Assembly: GCF_018492665.1 (NCBI RefSeq)
Contig: NZ_JAFVME010000001.1
Span: 124,001-188,000, forward strand
Direction: 5' to 3'
DNA: 64,000 bases
From: Pedobacter sp. B4-66
GTDB lineage: Bacteria; Bacteroidota; Bacteroidia; Sphingobacteriales; Sphingobacteriaceae
Both the position numbers and the translations under genes were made by a program. The notes beneath the pieces are model-generated. The model made no database searches, was not told where the DNA came from, and saw only the letters and a list, made by a program, of their open reading frames with translations. This document shows positions 8,334 through 16,646 of this stretch, piece by piece (position 1 is the stretch's first letter; each line of letters begins with the position of its first letter).

Positions 8334-9386
8334 ATGAGTGTCAAGATCAAAACCGTTAGTAAGCTGCTGCCCCAGTATTCAAGAAAAACTGAAGAGATCG
8401 TTCCCTTTTTAGATTCATGGTTAAGTGGACAAGATGAACGCTTCATTAAAAAAGTAAAAAAGATATTTGAAAATGCAGGAGTAGATCAGCGCTATTCCGT
8501 CATGTCGCCGGAAGAAGTTTTTAGTGATTTGACTTTTGAAGAAAGGAATGATATATATGTTAGAGAAGGAATAAAGCTTGGCACAACATGTTTAAAACAA
8601 GCCTTAGAAAAAGCCGAATGGCTACCTCAGGATCTTGATTACTTGATTACGGTCAGTTGTACAGGCATTATGATCCCTTCATTGGATGCGTTCCTCATCA
8701 ATAATTTAAAATTAAAGCAAGATATAGTTCGCTTACCGGTTACAGAAATGGGTTGTGCTGCAGGTGTTTCGGGCATGATATACGCAAATAACTTTCTGAA
8801 ATCCAACCCAGGAAAACGAGCTGCTATAATTGCATACGAATCACCTACAGCTACGTTTCAGGTAAATGATTTTTCTATGGCCAACATTGTTAGTGCTGCA
8901 ATTTTTGGTGATGGTGTAGCCTGTACATTGCTTTCTTCTCATATTGATGATGCAGGGCCTGAAATTATTGCGGATGAAATGTATCATTTCTACAACGCAG
9001 AGCAGATGATGGGTTTTAAACTGGTAAATAGCGGATTGCAAATGGTTTTAGATGTTAATGTTCCTGACACGATAGAAAGTCATTTCCCGGATATAATCCA
9101 TCCTTTTTTGGCAAAACACAATTTGGTGATCGATGATATTGATCATTTGATTTTTCATCCGGGAGGTAAAAAAATTGTACAACTTGTTGACGATCTATTT
9201 GGTAAATTAGGGAAGAATATTGAAGACACTAAAGCTGTTTTAAGGTTATTTGGAAATATGTCCAGTGCCACGGTACTTTATGTTTTAGAACGATTTATGG
9301 AGGGTGAGCCAAAGCCCGGGGATTTGGGATTGATGTTAAGCTTTGGGCCGGGCTTTTCTGCACAAAGGATATTGTTGAAATGGTAA
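8334..9386 (+). CDS. Type III polyketide synthase (chalcone/stilbene synthase family)
   Basis: This 350-residue enzyme carries the full catalytic triad of type III polyketide synthases: Cys141 (TEMGCAAGVSG), His275 (FHPGGKK) and Asn308 (FGNMSSATV). The spacings of 134 and 33 residues equal those of plant chalcone synthase. Other family motifs are visible (TVSCTGIMIPSLD, then a C-terminal LSFGPGFSAQ loop). Such enzymes extend an acyl-CoA or acyl-carrier-protein starter with malonyl-CoA and cyclise the chain to resorcinols, pyrones or phloroglucinols. Bacterial members of this type often take long fatty acyl starters. It sits in the centre of an operon with its own dehydratase, ketosynthase, carrier protein and phosphopantetheinyl transferase, which suggests a carrier-bound starter made locally. 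Confidence 0.93.
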   Translation: MSVKIKTVSKLLPQYSRKTEEIVPFLDSWLSGQDERFIKKVKKIFENAGVDQRYSVMSPEEVFSDLTFEERNDIYVREGIKLGTTCLKQALEKAEWLPQDLDYLITVSCTGIMIPSLDAFLINNLKLKQDIVRLPVTEMGCAAGVSGMIYANNFLKSNPGKRAAIIAYESPTATFQVNDFSMANIVSAAIFGDGVACTLLSSHIDDAGPEIIADEMYHFYNAEQMMGFKLVNSGLQMVLDVNVPDTIESHFPDIIHPFLAKHNLVIDDIDHLIFHPGGKKIVQLVDDLFGKLGKNIEDTKAVLRLFGNMSSATVLYVLERFMEGEPKPGDLGLMLSFGPGFSAQRILLKW

Positions 9387-9454
9387 AGTAACCGTTAGGC
9401 AAGGCGGGCGATTTTATTTAGTTTTACATTAATATTAGCAAAGAATATTTTAAC

Positions 9455-9901
9455 ATGAATAAAGAAGAAATTTTAGCCCACTTACCTTACTCAAAACCAT
9501 TTTTATTTGTAGATGAATTACTCCACATAGATGAAAACGGATCAAGTGGTACTTTTAACTTTGATAAAGACCTCGATTTTTACAAGGGTCATTTCAAAGA
9601 TCACCCTGTTACTCCCGGAGTAATTTTAACAGAAACAATGGCTCAAATTGGCTTAGTTTGTTTAGGCATATACCTTACAGGAAGTGCAGAAGGCGGTGTA
9701 CCGGGACACGTAATGCTAACCTCTACAGCTATCGACTTCATGAAACCTGTATTTCCGGGAGAAAAAGTAAAGGTTATTGCCGAAAAAGTATACTTCCGCT
9801 TTAAAAAATTAAACTGCACAGTACAAATGCTAAATGAACAACATGAAGTAGTTTGTAAAGGCACTATAGCCGGAATGGTAACCAATAAAATGAATGCATA
9901 A
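9455..9901 (+). CDS. FabZ-like 3-hydroxyacyl-ACP dehydratase
   Basis: This 148-residue hot-dog-fold protein has the FabZ active-site segment GHFKDHPVTPGVILTETMAQ. Catalytic His46 and Glu60 are 14 residues apart, as in FabZ. It would dehydrate 3-hydroxyacyl-ACP to the enoyl form. It lies 68 bases after the type III synthase and overlaps the next ketosynthase gene by 8 bases. Because it is embedded in this operon rather than with lipid A or fatty-acid genes, it is probably a pathway-specific paralogue that supplies unsaturated or saturated acyl chains. No ketoreductase or enoyl reductase is encoded nearby, so those steps would have to come from primary metabolism. Confidence 0.87.
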   Translation: MNKEEILAHLPYSKPFLFVDELLHIDENGSSGTFNFDKDLDFYKGHFKDHPVTPGVILTETMAQIGLVCLGIYLTGSAEGGVPGHVMLTSTAIDFMKPVFPGEKVKVIAEKVYFRFKKLNCTVQMLNEQHEVVCKGTIAGMVTNKMNA

Positions 9902-11168
9902 CAGAGTTGTTGTAACCGGATTAGGTGTTGTTGCCCCAAATGGAGTTGGCTTAACTGCATTTACGGAGGCCATTAAAAATGGCACTTCGGGTATCAACCA
10001 TGATCCACAGTTAGAACAATTGCAGTTTTCTTGTCAGATAGCAGGTAAACCTGAGCTATCAGATGAATTTATTGCACAATATTTTAGTCCTTTAGAACTA
10101 AGAAATTTTAATAGTACAGGCATCCTGTATGGCGTAATTGCAGGTATGGATGCCTGGAAAAACGCTGGACTCAACATCAATCAAGATAGTGATGAACCTG
10201 CTTGGGACAGCGGAACAATATTTGGAACAGGTACTTCGGGCATAGATAAGTTCAGAGAATCTATCTATAAAGTTGATGAGCTGCAACTAAAAAAACTCGG
10301 CAGCACCGCAGTGGTACAAACCATGGCCAGTGGCATTAGTGCTTACCTTGGCGGCAAGCTTGGACTTGGAAATCAAACCACCACTAACTCATCGGCCTGC
10401 ATTACTGGCACAGAAAGCATTTTAATGGCTTATGAGCGAATTAAAACCGGTCAGGCAACGAAGATGCTTGCTGGCAGCACAGGTGACAGCGGGCCCTATA
10501 TATGGGCTGGTTTCGACGCCATGAAAGTTTGCACCTATAAGCATAACCAATCTCCAATGCAGGGTTCAAGACCAATGAGTGCCAGTGCAAGTGGTTTTGT
10601 ACCCGGAAGTGGTGCAGGAGCTTTGGTTTTAGAATCCTTGGATAGTGCATTTAAACGAGGTGCTACCATCTATGCCGAAATACTGGGTGGTCATATCAAT
10701 TCTGGCGGTCAGAGAGGTTCCGGAACAATGACTGCTCCAAACAGTATTGCTGTGCAACGTTGTATTAAAGGGGCCCTCCAAAATGCTGGTATTAATGCGA
10801 GTGAGGTTGACGCGATAAACGGACACCTTACTGCAACCGCCAAAGATGCGACAGAGATTCAAAACTGGAGTTTAGCACTGGATAGAAAAAACAAAGATTT
10901 CCCTTACATCAACTCTTTAAAATCAACAATAGGCCATTGCCTAAGCGCAGCCGGAAGTATTGAATGCATCGCGTCAATATTACAATTGCATCAGGATTTT
11001 ATATTCCCGAACATCAACTGTGAGGATCTAAATCCTGAAATAACTGACATTATAGATTTCAATAAAATTCCACAACAATTGTTGAACACAAATGTTAATA
11101 TTGTGGCCAAGGCAAGCTTTGGGTTTGGGGACGTAAATGCTTGTATTATCTTAAAAAAATACACTTAA
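9894..11168 (+). CDS. Beta-ketoacyl-ACP synthase (FabF/KAS II-like) of the polyketide operon
   Basis: This is a 424-residue thiolase-fold condensing enzyme with the Cys-His-His triad of chain-elongating ketosynthases: Cys169 (SSACITGT), His311 (NGHLTATAKDA) and His348 (STIGHCLSAAG). The 311 motif differs from the canonical NAHGTST sequence, and the protein is more divergent than the FabF encoded at 39077. This points to a specialised rather than housekeeping role. The start overlaps the FabZ-like gene by 8 bases, and the carrier protein follows 4 bases after the stop. It most likely builds or extends the acyl chain carried by that carrier protein, for use as type III synthase starter. Confidence 0.88.
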   Translation: MHNRVVVTGLGVVAPNGVGLTAFTEAIKNGTSGINHDPQLEQLQFSCQIAGKPELSDEFIAQYFSPLELRNFNSTGILYGVIAGMDAWKNAGLNINQDSDEPAWDSGTIFGTGTSGIDKFRESIYKVDELQLKKLGSTAVVQTMASGISAYLGGKLGLGNQTTTNSSACITGTESILMAYERIKTGQATKMLAGSTGDSGPYIWAGFDAMKVCTYKHNQSPMQGSRPMSASASGFVPGSGAGALVLESLDSAFKRGATIYAEILGGHINSGGQRGSGTMTAPNSIAVQRCIKGALQNAGINASEVDAINGHLTATAKDATEIQNWSLALDRKNKDFPYINSLKSTIGHCLSAAGSIECIASILQLHQDFIFPNINCEDLNPEITDIIDFNKIPQQLLNTNVNIVAKASFGFGDVNACIILKKYT

Positions 11169-11172
11169 AAAT

Positions 11173-11427
11173 ATGGACAGAGCAGATTTAATAGAAAGGC
11201 TTACCCCTATTATTGCCACGTACGCGCAGGATAAGGATGCAGTAGCCTCAATAAATGAAACCACAGATTTCATTAAAGATCTGAGGATCAATTCTGCAAA
11301 CCTGGTTGATGTCATTTTAGATGTGGAAGAGGAATTTGATATCGAGATAGACAACCTCTCGATGGAACGAATGCTTAATGTAACTGCAGCTATAGAAATC
11401 ATTGAAGATAAACTAAAAACAAAATGA
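11173..11427 (+). CDS. Acyl carrier protein of the polyketide operon
   Basis: This 84-residue acidic helical protein has the carrier-protein fold pattern and the 4'-phosphopantetheine attachment serine at position 41 (RINSANLVDVI), followed by the acidic recognition helix (DVEEEFDIEID). The site reads N-S-A rather than the canonical D-S-L. Its last four bases overlap the start of the phosphopantetheinyl transferase gene (ATGA at 11424-11427), so carrier and activating enzyme are translationally coupled. It presumably carries the growing acyl chain for the neighbouring ketosynthase and dehydratase. Confidence 0.9.
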   Translation: MDRADLIERLTPIIATYAQDKDAVASINETTDFIKDLRINSANLVDVILDVEEEFDIEIDNLSMERMLNVTAAIEIIEDKLKTK

Positions 11428-11888
11428 TAGGCAATGACATAGTTGATCTGGAACAGGCTGCTATTGACAGCAATTGGAAAAGAAAAGGCTATTTGGATAA
11501 GATTTTCAATAACGAAGAGCAGTTTATGATCACCTCTGGTATTTGCTCTTCTCTTATGGTTTGGTTGCTGTGGAGTATGAAAGAATCTGCTTACAAAATC
11601 TATTCAAGGGAGATTAAGATTCGAGAGTTTGCTCCCCTTAAGCTTAAATGCAACAACCTGATTATTTATAAAGATAAGGCTACAGGAAATGTTTTTTATG
11701 AGAATGAGGTATATTATACCGAAAGCTTTTTCGATAAAAACTATGTTCATACTATAGCTTCTACTAAACAGGAAGAACTTGAAAGGGTTGAGATTAAAAT
11801 TACCGATCAAACTCCTCCTGATTATAAAATGACTAACCCCAATTCGGTTAGTCATCATGGCGCATATCTTGCGCTTGTTTATCTTTAA
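11424..11888 (+). CDS. 4'-phosphopantetheinyl transferase superfamily protein
   Basis: This is a 154-residue protein with both signature motifs of the AcpS/Sfp superfamily (PF01648): an N-terminal GNDIVDL and a WSMKESAYK segment at about residues 50-58. These bind magnesium and coenzyme A. It is close in size to AcpS but lies in an operon with a dedicated carrier protein, overlapping it by 4 bases. It therefore probably converts that carrier protein to its holo form. It is the last gene of the operon and meets the Ppx/GppA gene tail to tail with two bases between the two stop codons. Confidence 0.88.
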   Translation: MIGNDIVDLEQAAIDSNWKRKGYLDKIFNNEEQFMITSGICSSLMVWLLWSMKESAYKIYSREIKIREFAPLKLKCNNLIIYKDKATGNVFYENEVYYTESFFDKNYVHTIASTKQEELERVEIKITDQTPPDYKMTNPNSVSHHGAYLALVYL

Positions 11889-11907
11889 GCCTATACGTAG
11901 GCCTCAG
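11889..11907 (+). terminator. Weak hairpin after the polyketide operon
   Basis: GCCTA-TACG-TAGGC (11889-11902) forms a 5-bp stem with a four-base loop, followed a few bases on by a T5 run. It overlaps the end of the convergent Ppx/GppA gene. It is short, so termination strength is uncertain. Confidence 0.35.
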
Positions 11908-12787
11908 TTTTTAAGTTCTCTTCAATCAACAAGTTAATTATTCCATCTACCAGTCCAACTTTAGGTACATAGATTTGCTTGATACCTGTCCATTTCATTA
12001 ACGTGATGTAAATCTCGCAGGCCGGGATAATTACATCTGCTCTATCAGGGTTCAATCCAAATACACTGATCCGTTCCTTTAAAGAATGACCATTTAATTG
12101 GTTATACAATCCCTTAAGTTTTAAAAACGACAAAGGCATTCCGTCTTTTTCGTCAGACATTCTGAACAACTTGTTGATGTTTCCACCGGTTCCAATACCT
12201 GCTACATTTTTAAGGTTCTTAGTGTTTTCCCTAACCCATAGTCTCATATCTTCCCAGGTTTCATCTTTGTCCTGATTGTCGAGGATCCTGATAGTTCCGA
12301 TATCAAAAGATTTAGAAGCTACAGGTTCTTTGTTTACAAAAACAGAAAGCTCTGTACTCCCACCGCCAACATCAATATACAGGTAACTCTTTTTAGCGTC
12401 AAGATTCTCTTCAATATGGTTTGCATATATGATATTTGCTTCACGCTGACCTTCAATAATCTCGAGGTTGAGGTCTGTAATTTCCTTTATCCTTTTTATT
12501 ATTTCAGCACCGTTTTCTGCTTCGCGCATTGCTGATGTAGCACAAGCCAGATATTCAGTTACATGATAAACATCCATTAAGTTTTTAAAGGCGCTCATCG
12601 TTTTAATAAGGTCTTCTGCTTTACGATCTGACAATCGTTGATCAAGAAACGCATCATCTCCAAGCCTTAATGGCACCCTAACTAAAGTATTCTTTTTATA
12701 ACTATAGCCCTTTTCCGTTTTTGAGATATCGGCTATCAGTAACCTTACAGCATTTGAACCTATATCTATTGCAGCGTATCTTAACAT
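11891..12787 (-). CDS. Ppx/GppA family phosphatase (exopolyphosphatase-like)
   Basis: This 298-residue protein has the actin-like ATPase fold motifs of the Ppx/GppA family: an N-terminal AIDIGSNAVRLLIAD, a central YIDVGGGSTELSVF and a later GTGGNINKL. It is a short form lacking the C-terminal HD-like domain of E. coli Ppx (about 510 residues). Family members hydrolyse polyphosphate or pppGpp. It lies 4 bases downstream of the polyphosphate kinase gene on the same strand, so the two form an operon that could make and degrade polyphosphate. Confidence 0.9.
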   Translation of the reverse strand: MLRYAAIDIGSNAVRLLIADISKTEKGYSYKKNTLVRVPLRLGDDAFLDQRLSDRKAEDLIKTMSAFKNLMDVYHVTEYLACATSAMREAENGAEIIKRIKEITDLNLEIIEGQREANIIYANHIEENLDAKKSYLYIDVGGGSTELSVFVNKEPVASKSFDIGTIRILDNQDKDETWEDMRLWVRENTKNLKNVAGIGTGGNINKLFRMSDEKDGMPLSFLKLKGLYNQLNGHSLKERISVFGLNPDRADVIIPACEIYITLMKWTGIKQIYVPKVGLVDGIINLLIEENLKTEAYV

Positions 12788-12791
12788 TGCT

Positions 12792-14846
12792 TTATTGATG
12801 TTTATTTTTTAAGTAATTGTAGGTTTGCACCTGCGCCCTAACTTTTGTTGTGAGTCTGTTTTTATGGTATTTATTATTGTTTAGGCGGGTTATATCTCTT
12901 GCTTTTACATTGTCTTGTAACTGAAATTCAATGATATCTCTAATTTCCTGTCTTACTTCTTCATCTAAAACCGGAAAGCCTACTTCTACTCTATGTTCAA
13001 AATTTCTACTCATCAAATCTGCTGATGAGAGAAACATTTCTTCTTTATTATTATTGCCGAATATGAATACCCTGGCATGCTCCAGAAACTTATCAATAAT
13101 GCTGATGACCGTAATGTTTTCACTGAAGCCTTTTATACCCGGAACCAAAGTGCAAATACCTCTAACTATGAGTTTAACAATTACTCCGGCATTACTAGCC
13201 TCGTAAAGCTTCTCCACTATACCTTCATCTGCAAGGCTGTTTACCTTTAAGATCAGGTAAGCCGTTTTACCTTGTTTTGCAAACTTTATCTCTCTTTCTA
13301 TAAGTCCGTAAATTTTGGTTCTTGATTCAAGCGGAGAAACAATCAAATGCTTAAATCCTTTTATTACCATTCTTTTATTCAGCGCATTAAAGAGCTTCAG
13401 CAAATCAAGTGTAATTTCCTTTTTAGAGGTAAAGATGCTATGATCACAATAAAGCTTAGCCGTTTTTTCGTTGAAATTCCCGGTAGCTAAATTGGCATAA
13501 TAAACTGCCCTTCCCTTTTCCATTCTTTTTACGAGGCAAATTTTCGAGTGTACTTTATAATCCGTTAATCCGTAATTAACATGTACCCCCTCTTCTTCTA
13601 ATTTGCTTGTCCAGAATATGTTTGCCCGTTCATCAAACCTGGCTTTTAATTCTACCAGACAATGAACCTTTTTACCATTTTTAGCGGCATTTATTAATGC
13701 ATTTACTACCCTGGAATTTTCTGCCAATCGGTACAGTGTAATGTTGATCTCTGTTACTTTAGGATCAATTGCTGCTTCACGTAAAAACAGAATAATATAA
13801 TCGTAAGACTGATATGGTAAATTGATTAGATAATCTCTTTCACCTAACTTATTGAAAATACTTTCTGTACGATGTAGGCCTGCAACTTTTAAAGGTACGT
13901 TTTGTGCATACTCCAGGTCTTTAGACCCTACATTAGGAAAAGCAATAAAATCTCCAAACTTATGATACCTGTTTCCCGGGATTAAACTTTCGGCTTCTAC
14001 TTTAAGTTTAGTTACCAGAACGGTAAGCATATCAAACGGCATTTCTGTATCATAAAGCAAACGCATCGGTTTACCTTTCTTACGTTTATCCAAACTCAAT
14101 TTCAAGTCTTCAACAAACTTATCACTTATGTTTTTATCGATATCAAGCTCTGCATCTCTAGTCAGCTGAATCGAATATGCATCTATGACATCATAGTTAA
14201 AAACATAAAAAATATCATCCAAACAATACTTAATTATATCTTCTGCAAGGATGATAAATTTAAGTCCATTAGTTTCAGGTAACACAAGAAACCTTGGCAA
14301 GTCTGGAGGCAGCTCTATTAACGCATATTTTTCACTCTTTTTTGATGTCTTTTTTGAAAGCCGAACGAAGAAATATAAATACCGATCTTTAAGTTCTGGA
14401 AATGGTTTCTCCAAATCAATCATAATAGGAACCAGATTTGATAGTATCCTGTCTCTAAAATGATTACGCACAAACTCTCCACGCGAAACGTTTAGCTGTG
14501 TTTCGTTTAAAATGAAGATTCTGTTCTGCGCCAGCTCATTCATTAATGTTGCCTGGAACAGTTGCTCGAACTTACGCTCCTGTTTTACAACAATGTTCTT
14601 TATTTCGTTTAAAACCTTTTTGGGGTTAAAACCCAACAAGGCCTTTGCCTTATCATTTAGATTAGATAGTCGACTTAAAGTTGCTACCCTTACCCGATAA
14701 AACTCTTCAAGGTTTGATGAGAAGATAGATAAAAATTTTATCCGTTCTATGAGCGGTACTGTCTCATCGGCAGCTTCTTGTAAAACCCGCTCGTTAAAAT
14801 ATAACCAACTGATCTCTCTATTTAGAAACGGCGCCCTTTTTTTCAT
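12792..14846 (-). CDS. ppk1: Polyphosphate kinase 1
   Basis: This 684-residue protein has the usual PPK1 length and domains: N-terminal helical (NREISWLYFNERVLQEA at about 8-24), a head domain, and two phospholipase-D-like C-terminal domains. Both family histidines are visible, in KVHSKICLV and in FLEHARVFIFGN. The nucleotide-binding ATGNFNEKTAKLY segment is also present. The enzyme transfers the gamma-phosphate of ATP to growing polyphosphate through a phosphohistidine. It is followed directly by a Ppx/GppA phosphatase gene on the same strand. The start codon is preceded by A/T-rich sequence without a Shine-Dalgarno site, as is common in this phylum. Confidence 0.96.
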   Translation of the reverse strand: MKKRAPFLNREISWLYFNERVLQEAADETVPLIERIKFLSIFSSNLEEFYRVRVATLSRLSNLNDKAKALLGFNPKKVLNEIKNIVVKQERKFEQLFQATLMNELAQNRIFILNETQLNVSRGEFVRNHFRDRILSNLVPIMIDLEKPFPELKDRYLYFFVRLSKKTSKKSEKYALIELPPDLPRFLVLPETNGLKFIILAEDIIKYCLDDIFYVFNYDVIDAYSIQLTRDAELDIDKNISDKFVEDLKLSLDKRKKGKPMRLLYDTEMPFDMLTVLVTKLKVEAESLIPGNRYHKFGDFIAFPNVGSKDLEYAQNVPLKVAGLHRTESIFNKLGERDYLINLPYQSYDYIILFLREAAIDPKVTEINITLYRLAENSRVVNALINAAKNGKKVHCLVELKARFDERANIFWTSKLEEEGVHVNYGLTDYKVHSKICLVKRMEKGRAVYYANLATGNFNEKTAKLYCDHSIFTSKKEITLDLLKLFNALNKRMVIKGFKHLIVSPLESRTKIYGLIEREIKFAKQGKTAYLILKVNSLADEGIVEKLYEASNAGVIVKLIVRGICTLVPGIKGFSENITVISIIDKFLEHARVFIFGNNNKEEMFLSSADLMSRNFEHRVEVGFPVLDEEVRQEIRDIIEFQLQDNVKARDITRLNNNKYHKNRLTTKVRAQVQTYNYLKNKHQ

Positions 14847-14957
14847 TAAATATTATTGTTCCTCAAAACTGCGAATTCTATTGTTAAGTAATTGTTAATT
14901 ATTACTCAATTATTAAATTCAAACTTAACCCTTAATCTGCATACACACTCCAGATTG

Positions 14958-15554
14958 TTATTTTGTTTTTTCTGTTGTTGCTTTTGGTGTAGCAGGTTTA
15001 GTTGCTTTCTTAGCAGGAGCTTTACTAGCAACAGGTTTTGCTGCAGTTGTTTTAGCTGCTGGTTTTACTATAGCTTTTACTGTTGGCTTAGCAATTGCTT
15101 TTGGAGCAGTTTTTTCTGCTATTTTAGTTGCCACTTCATGTATTGATTTTGAAATTGCTTTAGCTGCCTTTTCTTCTGTAGCAATTGCTGCTACTTTAAC
15201 ACTTTGCGCAACAGGTTTTGCTTTTGCAACTGCTTTTTCTACAACTTTCTTAGCACTCTTAGCTCCCTTTAATGTACTTTTCTTTAACTCTTCAACCTTT
15301 TTAGCTACAGGCTCATTTGATGCAACTGCTTCATCAACTTTATGCTCTACAACTGATTTTACTTCTTTAAATTTTTTCGCTAATTTTTTGGCTACAAACT
15401 TACTTGCAATCTCAATATCCTTACCTATCTTTTCAGCATCGTGTCCCAGATGTTTTACAACTTCCAAAAATTTCTCTCTCAAACTTTTCTCTAATTCTTT
15501 TTTAGCTGCCTTTTTTGAGCCTTTTTTTTGCACCTTTGAGTTATTGGTTTTCAT
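14958..15554 (-). CDS. Histone H1-like Lys/Ala-rich basic protein
   Basis: This 198-residue protein has very low complexity. The N-terminal third is predicted helical and charged (EKSLREKFLEVVKHLG, around residues 23-38). The rest is almost entirely Lys, Ala, Val, Pro and Thr, with a C-terminal tail of PAKKA and KPA type motifs like eukaryotic linker histone H1. No enzymatic domain or signal peptide is visible. Such proteins in Bacteroidota and Chlamydiae are thought to bind DNA non-specifically and influence nucleoid compaction. Its own gap upstream (123 bases) separates it from the divergent YajQ gene. The antisense strand is open in places, but only as a reflection of the biased codons. 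Confidence 0.8.
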   Translation of the reverse strand: MKTNNSKVQKKGSKKAAKKELEKSLREKFLEVVKHLGHDAEKIGKDIEIASKFVAKKLAKKFKEVKSVVEHKVDEAVASNEPVAKKVEELKKSTLKGAKSAKKVVEKAVAKAKPVAQSVKVAAIATEEKAAKAISKSIHEVATKIAEKTAPKAIAKPTVKAIVKPAAKTTAAKPVASKAPAKKATKPATPKATTEKTK

Positions 15555-15677
15555 ATGTTCTAAGTTTTAATGTTACAGTTTATGGATTGTCGCAACTATC
15601 GTAATAATTTCGTTTTTTTGTACTGGAAATCAATTTTCACTTAAATCTAATATATTTTTCACTATAAAGCTATAATC

Positions 15678-16169
15678 ATGCCCACTTTCGATATTGTAAG
15701 TAAAGTAGATGCTCAAACATTTGATAATGCAATGAATAACGCAAAAAAAGAGATCCTTAACCGTTATGATTTCAGTACTTCAAAAAGCACTATTGACCAC
15801 GATAAAAAGACCAATGTAATTACCATAGTTACAGAGGACGATATGCGCTTAAAAGCTATAGAAGACTCTATAATTTCCAGAATGATAAAGCAGAATCTTG
15901 ACGCTAAAAGTCTGGACTTCGGCAAAGAACAATATGCATCAGGTAATATGATCCGCAAGGAGATTACCGTTAAAGAAGGTATAGATAAAGAAACTGCAAA
16001 AAAGATTGTTGCAAAAATAAAAGCTAGTGGTTTAAAAGTGCAGGCTTCGATGATGGACGATCAGGTTCGCGTACAAAGTAAAAGTATTGATGACCTGCAA
16101 GGTGTAATTGCACTTTGCCGTAAAGAAGATTTTGGACAACCTTTGCAATTCATTAACATGAGGAACTAA
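15678..16169 (+). CDS. YajQ family (cyclic-di-GMP/nucleotide-binding) protein
   Basis: This 163-residue protein matches the full length of YajQ, with the conserved start MPTFDIVSKVD and internal segments NAKKEILNRYDF and IDDLQGVIALCR. Its fold is two ferredoxin-like halves. Some members bind cyclic-di-GMP and act with transcription factors, while others are reported to bind RNA or tRNA; the role in this phylum is not settled. It is cytoplasmic. The stop codon overlaps the start of the following GNAT gene by one base, so the two are co-translated. Confidence 0.92.
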   Translation: MPTFDIVSKVDAQTFDNAMNNAKKEILNRYDFSTSKSTIDHDKKTNVITIVTEDDMRLKAIEDSIISRMIKQNLDAKSLDFGKEQYASGNMIRKEITVKEGIDKETAKKIVAKIKASGLKVQASMMDDQVRVQSKSIDDLQGVIALCRKEDFGQPLQFINMRN

Positions 16170-16609
16170 TGGAAATTGAAGATCATGGTTTTATCTTTTC
16201 AGATGATAAGAATAAAATAGATCCTATTGCTATTCATCATTATCTGAGCACCCAATCTTACTGGGCAGAAAACATCCCTTTAGAGATTGTTGAAAGATCT
16301 ATAGAGAACTCTTTGTGCTTTGGAATTTACAAAGACACTAAACAGGTTGGCTTTGCCAGATGGATAACAGACAAGGCAACCTTTGCCTACCTGGCTGATG
16401 TTTATGTAGAAGAAATATATAGAGGACAAGGCTTATCAAAAAAGCTGATGTCGCTAATGCTTTTCCATAAAGACCTGCAAGGATTAAGAAGGTATATGCT
16501 GGCTACTCAGGATGCCCATGGATTATATGCCCAATTTGGTTTTAAACCAATTGAACATCCCGACAGATTAATGGGAATTGCAATTAAAAACCCATACAAA
16601 GATCTATAG
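16169..16609 (+). CDS. GNAT family N-acetyltransferase
   Basis: This 146-residue protein has the acetyl-CoA-binding motif A of GNAT enzymes (YVEEIYRGQGLSKKLM, about residues 75-90), preceded by the strand LADV. The C-terminal pattern (LYAQFGFKPI) is the usual GNAT strand-helix closure. The acceptor substrate cannot be inferred. The ATG overlaps the YajQ stop codon by one base. A strong hairpin follows the gene and separates it from the convergent gene at 16632. Confidence 0.88.
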   Translation: MEIEDHGFIFSDDKNKIDPIAIHHYLSTQSYWAENIPLEIVERSIENSLCFGIYKDTKQVGFARWITDKATFAYLADVYVEEIYRGQGLSKKLMSLMLFHKDLQGLRRYMLATQDAHGLYAQFGFKPIEHPDRLMGIAIKNPYKDL

Positions 16610-16615
16610 TATTTT

Positions 16616-16646
16616 GTAAAAACAGTTTCTTTTAAACTGTTTTTAC
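16616..16646. terminator. Bidirectional terminator with a 13-bp perfect stem
   Basis: GTAAAAACAGTTT (16616-16628) pairs perfectly with AAACTGTTTTTAC (16634-16646) around a five-base loop. The A- and T-rich arm ends provide a U-tract in either direction. The hairpin overlaps the stop codon and last codons of the minus-strand gene ending at 16632. Confidence 0.75.

Noticed and set aside
9643..9960. Antisense frame over the FabZ-like gene
   Set aside because: The plus-strand frame has full FabZ motifs; the antisense frame shows no domain and is a shadow.
6475..11888. Flexirubin or DarA/DarB dialkylresorcinol cluster
   Set aside because: The key synthase is a type III polyketide synthase with a chalcone-synthase triad, not a DarB-type ketosynthase. 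The many transport and acyltransferase genes of flexirubin clusters are absent.
14892..15146. Plus-strand Cys/Phe-rich frame antisense to the histone-like gene
   Set aside because: Its odd composition is explained by reading Lys/Ala-rich codons backwards, and it runs into the convergent gene without its own signals.
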